Shown here piece by piece: positions 25,805 through 34,165 of a stretch of 64,000 bases of DNA (positions within the stretch are counted from its first letter, which is position 1; each line of letters opens with the position of its first letter). The stretch lies in NCBI RefSeq assembly GCF_012163145.1, contig NZ_JAAVTX010000003.1, positions 620,001 through 684,000 of the forward strand, read 5' to 3'. Made by a program: the position numbers and the translations under genes. This DNA is from Falsiroseomonas frigidaquae (GTDB taxonomy: Bacteria > Pseudomonadota > Alphaproteobacteria > Acetobacterales > Acetobacteraceae). The notes under the pieces are model-generated. The model was not told the origin of the DNA. It made no database searches and saw only the letters and a list, made by a program, of their open reading frames with translations.

Positions 25805-27090
25805 TCTGGACCTTCCTTCTCGGCATGGTCACGGCGACCGTGCTGTCGGGCGCCGTGCTGGGCGCGGCGCTGGGGCTGACCGGCTTTGCCATCCTGCATT
25901 TCTTTGCGGGGGGGTCCACGCGTATCGGCGTGCAGACCGTCTGGAACACGCTGAACGAGTTCACGCTGACGGCGATTCCGCTGTTCATCCTGCTCGGCGA
26001 ATTGCTGGTGGCCTCGGGCCTGGCGCGCGGCGTCTATCGCGCCCTGGCGCCGATCTTTGCGAGATTGCCGGGCGGGCTGCTGCATACCAACATCGCGGTC
26101 TGCGCGGTGTTCGGCGCCGTCTCGGGCAGTTCGATGTCGGTCGCCGCCGCCGTGGGCTCGGTCGCCTATCCGGAGCTGAAATCGCGCGGCTACGACCCGG
26201 CGCAGACGGTGGGCACACTGGCGGCCGGCGGCACGCTGGGGCTGCTGATCCCGCCCTCGCTGTCGCTACTGATCTATGGCGCGCTGACCGATACCTCGAT
26301 CGGGCGGCTGTTCCTTGCCGGGCTGCTGCCCGGGCTGATGATGGCCGGGCTGTTCATGGCCTGGATCCTGGTGGCCGCCCTGCGCAACCCGGAATTCGCC
26401 CCGGCCGAACGCCGCGTGGCGCTGGGCGAGGCGCTGCGCGGGCTGGCGGGCGTGCTGCCGCTGATCGTGCTGATCGTCGCCGTGCTCGGTAGCCTGTTTG
26501 CCGGCCTCGCCACGCCGACGGAAGCGGCAGGGGTGGGCGTCGCGGCGTCCCTGCTGCTGGGCTTCACCCTGGGCGAGCTGACCTGGCGCGGCTGCCTTGC
26601 CGCCCTGCTCGGCACGGTGCGGACCTTTGCCGTCATCGCCATGGTCTTCATCGGCGCGCTGGTGCTGGCCCAGGCCATCAGCCTTCTCGGCCTGCCGCAG
26701 CAATTGCTGGCGACGGTGGCGGAATGGGGCCTGTCGCGCTGGCTGCTGCTGCTGGTCGTCGTCGCGGTCTATCTGCTGCTGGGCATGTTCTTCGACGGGC
26801 TGTCGATGATGATCATGACCCTGCCGCTGGTCTTCCCCCTGCTGACCGGCGTGGGGTTCGATGCGGTGTGGCTCGGCGTGGTGGTCACGCTGATGATCGA
26901 GGTCGGCATGCTGACCCCGCCCGTCGGGATGAACCTGTTCGTCCTGGTGGGCATCACCGGCGGCGAGGTGAAGCTGGGCGAGGCGGCGCTGGCCGCCCTG
27001 CCCTACTGGATCGCGCTGCTGGCCGGCGTGGCGCTGCTCTGCCTGTTTCCCGGCATCGCCACCTGGCTGCCCTCCGTCGCCTTCGGCTGA
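25801..27090 (+). CDS. TRAP transporter large permease (DctM family)
   Basis: Twelve-helix, sodium-coupled transport subunit of 429 residues. The DctM family pattern is clear: IPLFILLGELLVASGLARGV, FGAVSGSSMSVAAAVGSVAYP, GTLGLLIPPSLSLLIYG, LATPTEAAGVGV and MLTPPVGMNLFVL. GTG start within the stop of dctQ (GTGA) indicates coupled translation. The operon ends here: the next gene, a flavoprotein, is convergent and its stop is 3 bp away. Substrate is set by DctP. Confidence 0.93.
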   Translation: MIWTFLLGMVTATVLSGAVLGAALGLTGFAILHFFAGGSTRIGVQTVWNTLNEFTLTAIPLFILLGELLVASGLARGVYRALAPIFARLPGGLLHTNIAVCAVFGAVSGSSMSVAAAVGSVAYPELKSRGYDPAQTVGTLAAGGTLGLLIPPSLSLLIYGALTDTSIGRLFLAGLLPGLMMAGLFMAWILVAALRNPEFAPAERRVALGEALRGLAGVLPLIVLIVAVLGSLFAGLATPTEAAGVGVAASLLLGFTLGELTWRGCLAALLGTVRTFAVIAMVFIGALVLAQAISLLGLPQQLLATVAEWGLSRWLLLLVVVAVYLLLGMFFDGLSMMIMTLPLVFPLLTGVGFDAVWLGVVVTLMIEVGMLTPPVGMNLFVLVGITGGEVKLGEAALAALPYWIALLAGVALLCLFPGIATWLPSVAFG

Positions 27091-27093
27091 CCC

Positions 27094-28704
27094 TCACGCA
27101 TTCCGCTGCGCGAGGCGCAGCCCCGCCACATGGCCCCAGGCCATGTAGGGGCCGATGGTGGTGCCGGTGCCAACCCCGCGGGTGCCGAGCGGATTGGCGC
27201 TCGACGCCCCCGCGGCGAAGAGCCCGGCGATCACGCTGCCATCCGGCCGCAGCACCTCCGCCTGGTCATTGGTGCGCGGCCCGCCCTTGGTGCCGAGGAT
27301 GGCGCGGTTGAAGGGCATCGCCAGGAAGGGTGCCTTCTCCAGCGCCTCCAGCCCGCCGCGCCGCCGCTTGTCGCCGCTGGCCGCGGCATCGGCGGCGGAG
27401 GGGCGGCCGAAATCGGCATCCTTCTGCGCCGCGCAGGCAGCGTTGTAGCGCGCAACCGTCGCCTCCAGCGCGGCGGGGTCCAGGCCGATCTTCCGCGCCA
27501 GCTCCGCCACGCTCGCTGCTCGGTGCAGCCAGCCCGCATCATCCTTCGCCGCCCAGCGCGCCGGCGGCAGCCGGTCCAGCAGCCGCGCATCGGCGATCAC
27601 CCAGCAGGGCAGGTGCACCGGCTGGCCCGCTTCGTCGCGCGCATCCATCGCCTCGCCGATGTTGAAGACCAGTTCGTTGACGAAGCGCACGGCGTGGCGG
27701 TTCACCAGGATGGCGTTGGGTTCGGTATGGAAGGGCACGGGGCGGGCCATCAGATGCCCCTCATGCCGCACGGGCACGGAGGGCGTCAGCGTCGCCTGGT
27801 CCATATGCGCCAGCGCCGCGCCGGCCGCCTGCGCCATGCGGTGGCCATCCCCCTCATTGCCCGGCGGGCTGCCGAGATAATCCACCGGACCCGGGAAATG
27901 CCGGGCGCGCAGCGCCGCATCCCATTCGAAGCCGCCGGTCGCGATCACCACGCCGCGCCGCGCCTGCATGGTCCGGCGGCGGCCGCGCCGTTCCACCACC
28001 ACGCCGGTCACCGCCCCCGTCTCATCCTGCAGAAGCTGAACCGCCCGCGCCGAATGCTCGATCCGCACGCCGGCATCCAGGCAGCCGCGAACCAGCCCGG
28101 TGACCAGCGCCGTGCCCTTGCCGCGGCTATTCGCCAGCAGCCGCCAGGCCAGCCGCGGCCAGAGCTTCAGCGCCGTGCGATAGGGGTGGTGATACAGGTC
28201 CGTCTCCACCGCCTCGTGATAAGTGAAGATTTCCGGGATGGTCGACCGCCGGATACGAAACGCGAAGCGCCCCGCCCGCCAGCGACTGAGCGGCAGGGGG
28301 GACAGCATGCGCCCGCGCGGCTTGGCGCCCGGCAGGGTTCGCAACGGATCGCCCTCCGGCGTCAGCCGAAAACGCAGCGGCGAATGCGCCTCGACGAAGC
28401 GCAGCATGGCCGGCGCGGCCGTCACCAGCCGCTGCCACAGCCCATCCTCCGTCGCCGCCCAGCCCTCCGGCGCCGCGGCGCGGATATAGTCCAGCGCCTC
28501 CTCCGGGCTGTCCGTGATGCCGGCTGCCGCCGCATGGTGGTTCGCGGGAATCCAGGTGCCGGCACCGGACATGGCGCTGGTGCCGCCGAGCCGGTCCATC
28601 TTCTCCAGCACCAGCACGCGCAGCCCCGCCACCGCCGCGGTCAGCGCCGCCGTCAGACCCGCGGCGCCGCTGCCCAGCACCACCGCATCATAGGCCTCGT
28701 CCAC
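27094..28704 (-). CDS. FAD-binding dehydrogenase (KstD/fumarate reductase flavoprotein-like)
   Basis: Flavoprotein of 536 residues. Dinucleotide-binding motif VVLGSGAAGLTAALTAAVAG begins near residue 8, then LEKMDRLGGTSAMSGAG; the C-terminal FAD block is GTRGVGTGTTIGPYMAWGHV. This arrangement is shared by 3-ketosteroid delta1-dehydrogenases, flavocytochrome c fumarate reductases and tricarballylate dehydrogenases (TcuA). With a TTT receptor next to it, the last is an attractive analogue, but this is inference. The frame is open far upstream; GTG at 28702-28704, four bases after the receptor gene's stop, fits the position of the Rossmann strand. Confidence 0.85.
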   Translation of the reverse strand: MDEAYDAVVLGSGAAGLTAALTAAVAGLRVLVLEKMDRLGGTSAMSGAGTWIPANHHAAAAGITDSPEEALDYIRAAAPEGWAATEDGLWQRLVTAAPAMLRFVEAHSPLRFRLTPEGDPLRTLPGAKPRGRMLSPLPLSRWRAGRFAFRIRRSTIPEIFTYHEAVETDLYHHPYRTALKLWPRLAWRLLANSRGKGTALVTGLVRGCLDAGVRIEHSARAVQLLQDETGAVTGVVVERRGRRRTMQARRGVVIATGGFEWDAALRARHFPGPVDYLGSPPGNEGDGHRMAQAAGAALAHMDQATLTPSVPVRHEGHLMARPVPFHTEPNAILVNRHAVRFVNELVFNIGEAMDARDEAGQPVHLPCWVIADARLLDRLPPARWAAKDDAGWLHRAASVAELARKIGLDPAALEATVARYNAACAAQKDADFGRPSAADAAASGDKRRRGGLEALEKAPFLAMPFNRAILGTKGGPRTNDQAEVLRPDGSVIAGLFAAGASSANPLGTRGVGTGTTIGPYMAWGHVAGLRLAQRNA

Positions 28705-28708
28705 GCCG

Positions 28709-29686
28709 CTATTGCGCCTGGATGCCGCGCGCCCGCACCACCGCGCCCCAGCGCTGGTATTCCTGCGGGAACATCGCCGCGAAGGCTGCGCGATCCCGCG
28801 TGCCGGGAATGGCGCCGAAGCCGGTGATGCGTTCGCGCAGCGCGGCACTCGCCACCGCATCGCGCAGCAGCGGCACCAGCCGGTCCACCCCCGCCTCCGG
28901 CACCGAGCGCGGCGCGAAAAGCGCCTGCCATCCATCCGCCTCGATCCCCGGGAAACCCTGCTCGGCCAGGCTCGGCACATCCGGCAGCACCGCCAGCCGC
29001 GCCGCGCCGGCAATGGCCAGGGCGCGCAGCCGCCCGGCCTGGATCTGCGGCAGCACGGTGGACAGGGTCAGGAAGCCCATCGGCACCGCGCCATTCAGCA
29101 GGTCCGGCATCAGCACGCCCTCGCCGCGATAGACCACCGGCTCGATCCGCACGCCCGCCGCCTCGCCGAACATCTCGGCGGTGAGGTGGGAGATGGTGCC
29201 ATGGCCGCTATTCGCCGCCGCCATGCCGCCCTTCCGCGCCTCCGCCACCACATCCGCCACGCTGCGCAAGGCGGAGGCCACGGGCACCACCAGCACGAAG
29301 GGGGTGGAGGCCACCAGCCCGAGCGGCACGAAATCCCGCACCACGTCATAGGCCAGCGGCTGCGGCTGCAGATGCGGCACGATGGTCATGCTGACGCTGC
29401 CAAACAGCAGCGTATGCCCGTCATTCGCCTGGGCCGCCGCCTGGGTGCCCAGGATGCCGCCCGCGCCGGCGCGGTTCTCCACCACCACGGGCTGGCCGAG
29501 CTGCGGGGCAAAAATCTCGGCCAGCATGCGGGCCAGCGCATCGGCCGGGCCGCCGGCTGCGAAGGGCACGATGATGCGGACCGGCCGCGTCGGCCAGCCC
29601 TGCGTCTGCGCCCGGGCACCGCTTGCCAGCAGCGCGCCGCCCGCTGCCAGCGCCAGCCGGCGCGTGATGAGCTTCTTGTCCGTCAT
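28709..29686 (-). CDS. Bug-family (TTT) periplasmic receptor 5
   Basis: Periplasmic receptor of 325 residues. The N-terminus MTDKKLITRRLALAAGGALL is a twin-arginine-like signal, with cleavage near ARA-Q at about residue 27. Family blocks are VRIIVPFAAGGPADALARML, GQPVVVENRAGAGGILG, DGHTLLFGS and VVYRGEGVLMPDLLNG. It sits between two flavoprotein genes on the same strand with gaps of 4 and 22 bp, implying one operon. The start ATG has a GGACAG sequence just upstream. Ligand unknown; a di- or tricarboxylate oxidised by one of the flanking flavoenzymes is plausible. Confidence 0.9.
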   Translation of the reverse strand: MTDKKLITRRLALAAGGALLASGARAQTQGWPTRPVRIIVPFAAGGPADALARMLAEIFAPQLGQPVVVENRAGAGGILGTQAAAQANDGHTLLFGSVSMTIVPHLQPQPLAYDVVRDFVPLGLVASTPFVLVVPVASALRSVADVVAEARKGGMAAANSGHGTISHLTAEMFGEAAGVRIEPVVYRGEGVLMPDLLNGAVPMGFLTLSTVLPQIQAGRLRALAIAGAARLAVLPDVPSLAEQGFPGIEADGWQALFAPRSVPEAGVDRLVPLLRDAVASAALRERITGFGAIPGTRDRAAFAAMFPQEYQRWGAVVRARGIQAQ

Positions 29687-29708
29687 GTCCTGTCCCCCCG
29701 AAAACGCC

Positions 29709-30983
29709 TCACGGCAGATGCGCGCCGCCCTGGCGCAGCGCGTCCTGCAGGCTGGCCACATCGATCTGCGCCGGCGCCGCATTGCCGGGCGCCGCCATGG
29801 CGGCGGCGATCCCCGCCGCCTGGCCGATCGCCATGACGATCGGCATCACCCGGATCGCCGCATGCGCCTTGTGGCTGGCCGAGATGCCGCGCCCGGCCAC
29901 CAGCACATTGTCGAAGCCGCGCGGCAGCAGCGCGCGCAGCGGAATCGCATAGGCGTGGTCGGCGCCGAACCCTTCGAAATGCAGGCCGGCGCCCTTGGCC
30001 GGATGAATGTCCATGGGATAGGCGCCCCAGGCGATGCGGTCGGCGAAGGGCTCGCCGTCGCGCAGCTCCGCCTCCTCCAGCACATGCAGGCCGTGGATGC
30101 GGCGGCTTTCGCGCACGCCCACCTGCGGCGCGAAGGCCTGGATGCGGCCCGCGCCGCAACCCGGCACCAGGTCGCGCAAGAAGCCGGCGGCGGCCAGCGA
30201 CTGGCGCCGCCCCTCCACCTCCGCCGCCGAGAGCGCCAGCGGGTCCGTCGCATCGAAGGCGAGGCGGCCGATATTGAACCAGGCATCGGCCGTGCCCTCG
30301 ATGCGGCTGGCATGCAGCGCGGCGCGCGCCAGCCTGCCCTCCGCCACGCCCTGCTGCGCCAGCGCGGCCAGGGTTTCGGGCGGGATGGCGTCGAAGGCCG
30401 GCAGATCGATCGGGCCGAAGCGGAACATGGCGGTTGCCGGCTGCATCACCTGCCCCGGCTGCAGCGGCAGGAACTCCGCTCCGGCCCGCGCCAGCAGGTC
30501 GAGGTCGCCGCTGGCATCGATGACCAGGCGCGGCGTCACCCGGCACACACCCGCCTTGGTCAGCAGATCGACCGAGGCGATGGCGCGGCCCTGGCGTTCC
30601 GCGCCGAGGATGGCGGTGTGGAACAGCAGCCGCACGCCCGCTTCCGCCGCCATGGCGTCCAGCACCGGCTTCAGCAGTTCCGGGTCGTAGCAGACGCGGT
30701 CCATGCGGTGGCCGGTGGACATGGTGAAGTGGGTATGGCCGTCGCTGGCGCCGAGTGCCTGCAGCCGCGCCACCACCTCCTCCGCCAGCCCGGCCACCAC
30801 GCGGCGGCCGGCGGCGGTTTCCCAGCCGACGAACTGGCCGACGGCCGCGGCAGTGGCGGCGCCGCCCAGGAAGCCGAAGCGCTCCACCAGCAGCACATCC
30901 GCGCCGGCGCGCGCCGCGGCGATCGCCGCCATGGTGCCAGACATGCCGCCGCCGGCGACCAGGATATCCGCTGCAAGATCCAT
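29709..30983 (-). CDS. FAD-dependent oxidoreductase (GIDA/FAD_oxidored type)
   Basis: A 424-residue flavoprotein with the N-terminal FAD motif ILVAGGGMSGTMAAIAAARA (residues about 7-26) and LLVERFGFLGGAATAAAVGQ, which places it in the FAD_oxidored (PF12831-like) group. Further marks are RLVIDASGDLDLLARAG and NVLVAGRGISASHKAHAAIR near the C-terminus. It is the first gene of the FAD-Bug-FAD operon. Substrate cannot be deduced. coq7, on the same strand 50 bp upstream, may share or precede its promoter. Confidence 0.86.
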   Translation of the reverse strand: MDLAADILVAGGGMSGTMAAIAAARAGADVLLVERFGFLGGAATAAAVGQFVGWETAAGRRVVAGLAEEVVARLQALGASDGHTHFTMSTGHRMDRVCYDPELLKPVLDAMAAEAGVRLLFHTAILGAERQGRAIASVDLLTKAGVCRVTPRLVIDASGDLDLLARAGAEFLPLQPGQVMQPATAMFRFGPIDLPAFDAIPPETLAALAQQGVAEGRLARAALHASRIEGTADAWFNIGRLAFDATDPLALSAAEVEGRRQSLAAAGFLRDLVPGCGAGRIQAFAPQVGVRESRRIHGLHVLEEAELRDGEPFADRIAWGAYPMDIHPAKGAGLHFEGFGADHAYAIPLRALLPRGFDNVLVAGRGISASHKAHAAIRVMPIVMAIGQAAGIAAAMAAPGNAAPAQIDVASLQDALRQGGAHLP

Positions 30984-31033
30984 GGCGGTTCTTTACGCCG
31001 CCCGCCGCGCGGCGTCAGGGGTGGGGCGCGCCG

Positions 31034-31582
31034 CTAAATCCGCCGCGCCGCATGGACGGCGGCAGCGGAGCCGCTTCCCACCAGCCAGGCCCAGGCGCGC
31101 AGCAAGGCGCCAGGTGGTCCATCGGCGGCCTCCCGCGCCTCGTCCCGATGCTCCACCTCCTCCTCCTGGCACTGCGCCAGCAGGGCGCGGATCTCGGGCA
31201 GGATGCGCTCCGCATCCAGCCGGTCGATCTGCGCCTGGTAGTGGTGGTCCACGAAGGTCTCCACCGCATCGATGGTGGCATAGATGGCGCGGTTGCCGGC
31301 CAGCGCCGGCAGCGCCCCGGTCAGCCAGCCCGCCACGCGCCATATCGGCAGCAGCCGGCTGTGCCGGTTTCGCGGCAGCAACCCTTCGAGCAGGTCCAGA
31401 TGCCCCTGTTCGGTGGCGCCATGCCGTTGCGCGAAATCGCGGATCGCCGGGTCGCGGGCAAAGGCCAGGATGCCGCGATAGATCATCACGGCGCCGGTTT
31501 CCCCGGCATGGTCGGAACGCAATTCGCCGACCAGCCAGTCAGGCAGGTCGGCGGTGGATGGGGCGGGACGCGGATGGGTCAT
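31034..31582 (-). CDS. coq7: Demethoxyubiquinone hydroxylase (Coq7/CLK-1 family)
   Basis: Di-iron monooxygenase catalysing the penultimate hydroxylation of ubiquinone biosynthesis at the membrane. The 182-residue protein carries the ferritin-like metal ligands: ELRSDHAGETGAVMIYRG, ATEQGHLDLLEGLLP (ExxH), AVETFVDHHY and CQEEEVEHRDEA (ExxH). The start ATG at 31580-31582 is chosen over an upstream one because the family N-terminus begins with the ADLPDWLVGELRSDHAGE region shortly after. Together with ubiE at 9988 this shows a ubiquinone-based respiratory chain. Confidence 0.93.
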   Translation of the reverse strand: MTHPRPAPSTADLPDWLVGELRSDHAGETGAVMIYRGILAFARDPAIRDFAQRHGATEQGHLDLLEGLLPRNRHSRLLPIWRVAGWLTGALPALAGNRAIYATIDAVETFVDHHYQAQIDRLDAERILPEIRALLAQCQEEEVEHRDEAREAADGPPGALLRAWAWLVGSGSAAAVHAARRI

Positions 31583-31645
31583 GATGGACCGGAAATGGTC
31601 CGCATCGCCGCAGCGGCAAGCGCCCGGCCTGGCGCGGCTCCCCTC

Positions 31646-31676
31646 GCCCAACCCTCCCCCCGTCGGGGGGAGAGGG
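31646..31676 (+). repeat. Dispersed palindromic element, copy 3
   Basis: CCCTCCCCCC (31652-31661) pairs with GGGGGGAGAGGG (31665-31676) around a 3-nt loop, with GCCCAA leading. It is 11 bp beyond the dnaN stop on dnaN's 3' side and looks like an intrinsic-terminator stem for that gene. Sequence relationship to the copies near 620, 22888 and 57985 is evident, though this is the shortest one. Confidence 0.7.
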
Positions 31677-31687
31677 CTTTCCGGGTG

Positions 31688-32815
31688 CTAGACCCGCATC
31701 GGCATCAGCACATACAGCGCTTCCGGCTTCGCGCTGTCCGTCACGATGGTGGGCGCGGAGCCGTCGGAGAAGCGGAACTCCACCGTCTCGGCGATCTGGT
31801 CGGTGATGTCGTTCAGGTAGCGCGCCTGGAAGCCGATCTCGAGCGGGCCGCTCTCATAGCTCACCACATCGCCGTCCAGTTCCTCCTGCGCCTGGCCAAG
31901 CTCGGCGCTGGCGGCGGAGAGCAGCAGGTGGTTGCGGTCGATCGAGAGCTTCACGGGCCGCGACCGTTCGCTGCTGATGCCCGCCACGCGGCCCACGGCC
32001 GCCGCGAAGTCGTTCTTCTTGACCTTCAGCACCTTGTCGTTGCCGCGCGGGATCACCCGTTCGTATTCCGGGAAGGTGCCGTCGATCAGCTTCGAGGTCA
32101 GCTGCACCGCGCCCAGCGTGAAGCGGATCTTGGTGTCGGACAGCGCGACGGCGATCTCATCCGTCACTTCCTCGGCCAGCTTGCGCAGCTCGTTCACCGT
32201 CTTGCGCGGCACGATCACGCCCGGCATGCCATCCGCGCCATCCGGCAGCGGTTCCTCGACGCGGGCCAGGCGGTGGCCATCCGTCGCCACGGCGCGCAGC
32301 ACCTTGGTGCCGCCGGCCTCCGTCGCATGGATGTAGATGCCGTTGAGGTAGTAGCGCGTTTCCTCGGTGGAAATCGCGAAGCGGGTGCTGTCGATCAGCC
32401 CGCGCAGCATGGCCGCGCCGATGCCGAAGCGATGCGGCAGCTTGCCCTCGGTCATGGAGGGGAAATCCTCCACCGGCAGGACCGACAGCTTGGCGTCGAA
32501 GCGACCGGCGCGCAGCGTCATCTGCGCATCGCCGCCCGGATGGTCCAGTTCCAGCTTGGCGCTGTCCGGCAGCTTGCGGACCAGTTCGAAAAGGGTGGCC
32601 GCCGGGGCCGTGGTGCGGCCGGCGCGCGTCACGGTCACGCCGGGCACGTCCTCGACCACCGCGATCTCCATATCCGTCGCGGTCAGCCGCAGCCCGCCCT
32701 CGCGCGCTTCCAGCAGCACATTGGCCAGGATCGGGATGGTATTGCGCCGCTCCACCACGCTCTGCACATGCGCGAGCGCCTTGAGCAGCACCGCCCGGTC
32801 CACCGTGAATTTCAT
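31688..32815 (-). CDS. dnaN: DNA polymerase III beta subunit (sliding clamp)
   Basis: Ring-shaped processivity clamp of the replicase, 375 residues with three clamp domains of about 125 residues each. It begins MKFTVDRAVLLKALAHVQSV and contains TIPILANVLLEA, RYYLNGIYIHA, ATDGHRLARVE and ends YVLMPMRV, the standard clamp terminus. No recF or gyrB gene is adjacent, and dnaA lies 24 kb away, so the classical dnaA-dnaN-recF cluster is broken, as in many alphaproteobacteria. A terminator-like palindromic element follows its stop. Confidence 0.97.
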   Translation of the reverse strand: MKFTVDRAVLLKALAHVQSVVERRNTIPILANVLLEAREGGLRLTATDMEIAVVEDVPGVTVTRAGRTTAPAATLFELVRKLPDSAKLELDHPGGDAQMTLRAGRFDAKLSVLPVEDFPSMTEGKLPHRFGIGAAMLRGLIDSTRFAISTEETRYYLNGIYIHATEAGGTKVLRAVATDGHRLARVEEPLPDGADGMPGVIVPRKTVNELRKLAEEVTDEIAVALSDTKIRFTLGAVQLTSKLIDGTFPEYERVIPRGNDKVLKVKKNDFAAAVGRVAGISSERSRPVKLSIDRNHLLLSAASAELGQAQEELDGDVVSYESGPLEIGFQARYLNDITDQIAETVEFRFSDGSAPTIVTDSAKPEALYVLMPMRV

Positions 32816-32926
32816 GACCTGGATTCCCGAAATCTGGCGGCGACAGGCCGACCCCTACCCGCACCGCGCGGGCGGGTAGTCTAACAGGCTGGAATCAGGC
32901 TTTGAAGGGCCGGACTTCCGTCCATT

Positions 32927-33955
32927 TCAGGCCCTGAAGGACGGCGCCCGGGCCAGCAGGCAGAGAATCTGGAACATCGCCTGGGCGCCGATCTGCGCGG
33001 TGGCGGTGCCGGCATCGTATTGCGGCGCCACCTCCACCACATCGCCGCCCACCACATCCAGCCCGGCCAGGCCGCGCAACAATTGCAGCACCTGCAGGGG
33101 AGACAGCCCGCCCACCTCCGGCGTGCCGGTGCCCGGCGCGAAGCCCGGATCCACCGCATCGACGTCGAAGGAGACATAGACCGGCCCGGTCGCCACTTTC
33201 CGGACCACCTCCAGCACCGCCGGGACGCCAATCTGGGAGAATTCATGCATCTGGATCAGCGTCATGCCGCTGGCCGTGGAGAATTCCCACAGGTAGCCGG
33301 CGCCGCCGCGGATGCCGATCTGGATGGTGCGGTCCGGGTCCAGCACGCCCTCCAGCACCGCCTGCCGGAATGGGCCGCCATGGTGGAAGCGCGTGCCCTC
33401 ATAGGCGCCGCCGGTATCGGCATGGGCATCGATATGCACCATCCCCAATGGCCGGCCGGCGCCGAGCGCCTTCAGGATCGGCAGGCTGATCGAATGGTCG
33501 CCGCCGGCCGCCACGGTGCGGATGCCGGCATCCCGCAGCGCCTTGAAATGCAGCTCGATATCCGCGTGGCAGGAATCCAGCGAGAAGCGGGACGCCATCG
33601 GCACGTCGCCGAGATCCGCAACGCGCGCCTCCGTCAGCGGCGCCATGTGCAGGGCGGGCTCATAGGGCCCGATGCGCTCCACCGCGCGGATCGCGCGCGG
33701 GCCGAGCCGGGCGCCGGCGCGATTGGTGACGCCGAGATCCATCGGCACGCCGACCAGGCCGATCTCGGGCGGGTTGGTGAAGGGGTCCGCCTGGAACGGG
33801 GCACCGCAGAAGGTGGCGAGCCCGGCGAAGGGCCAGGTGCGGCGGTCGCCCTGGAACTGGCTTTCGATGATGCGGCGGAACAGCGGGTCCTCGGCCTCCG
33901 ACCCGCCGGTGCCCTCGAACCGCGCCCGCAGCGCCGCCAGCCGTTCCGCATCCAT
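32927..33955 (-). CDS. Agmatinase/ureohydrolase family protein
   Basis: Manganese ureohydrolase of 342 residues, expected to release urea from agmatine or another guanidino compound. Binuclear Mn ligands are visible in AAGGDHSISLP (about residue 153), VHIDAHADTGG (about 176) and SFDVDAVDPGFAPGTG (about 258). Length and the GVPMDLGVTNRAGARLGPRAI segment fit agmatinase or guanidinobutyrase/guanidinopropionase. The start at 33953-33955 has GGAGG upstream (AGGGAGGTGGCGGC before ATG). A perfect 11-bp inverted repeat lies 24 bp upstream. A gamma-Glu-GABA hydrolase-like gene upstream on the same strand suggests a polyamine/guanidine degradation theme. Confidence 0.9.
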   Translation of the reverse strand: MDAERLAALRARFEGTGGSEAEDPLFRRIIESQFQGDRRTWPFAGLATFCGAPFQADPFTNPPEIGLVGVPMDLGVTNRAGARLGPRAIRAVERIGPYEPALHMAPLTEARVADLGDVPMASRFSLDSCHADIELHFKALRDAGIRTVAAGGDHSISLPILKALGAGRPLGMVHIDAHADTGGAYEGTRFHHGGPFRQAVLEGVLDPDRTIQIGIRGGAGYLWEFSTASGMTLIQMHEFSQIGVPAVLEVVRKVATGPVYVSFDVDAVDPGFAPGTGTPEVGGLSPLQVLQLLRGLAGLDVVGGDVVEVAPQYDAGTATAQIGAQAMFQILCLLARAPSFRA

Positions 33956-33978
33956 GCCGCCACCTCCCTGAACGCAAA

Positions 33979-34006
33979 GCGCCCGGTCAGGGGGGTGACC
34001 GGGCGC
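33979..34006. promoter_or_regulatory. Perfect 11-bp inverted repeat upstream of agmatinase-like gene
   Basis: GCGCCCGGTCA (33979-33989) and TGACCGGGCGC (33996-34006) form a perfect dyad around six G residues. It is 24 bp upstream of the agmatinase ATG, so it may be an operator or a leader hairpin in that transcript. A terminator for the upstream repeat region is another possibility. Confidence 0.55.
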
Positions 34007-34018
34007 CACGCTGTTTAC

Positions 34019-34030
34019 TTCCGATCGGAA
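34019..34030. promoter_or_regulatory. 12-bp palindrome TTCCGATCGGAA, possible operator
   Basis: TTCCGATCGGAA is a perfect palindrome in a locally less GC-rich stretch (TGTTTACTTCC) 64 bp upstream of the agmatinase start, where a promoter would be expected. No regulator gene is next to it. The call rests on symmetry and position only. Confidence 0.35.
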
Positions 34031-34165
34031 TGGTCGGGCGAGCCGGCAGGGGAACCGGGCATCGTCCGCCGGCGATAGTCGGCCGGCTTCGCCATGATAG
34101 CGCGCCGGGGGCCGGGCATGCAAAACATGTCGTGTGCGCGGCTACTCCGCCGCGCGCTGGCTGGT

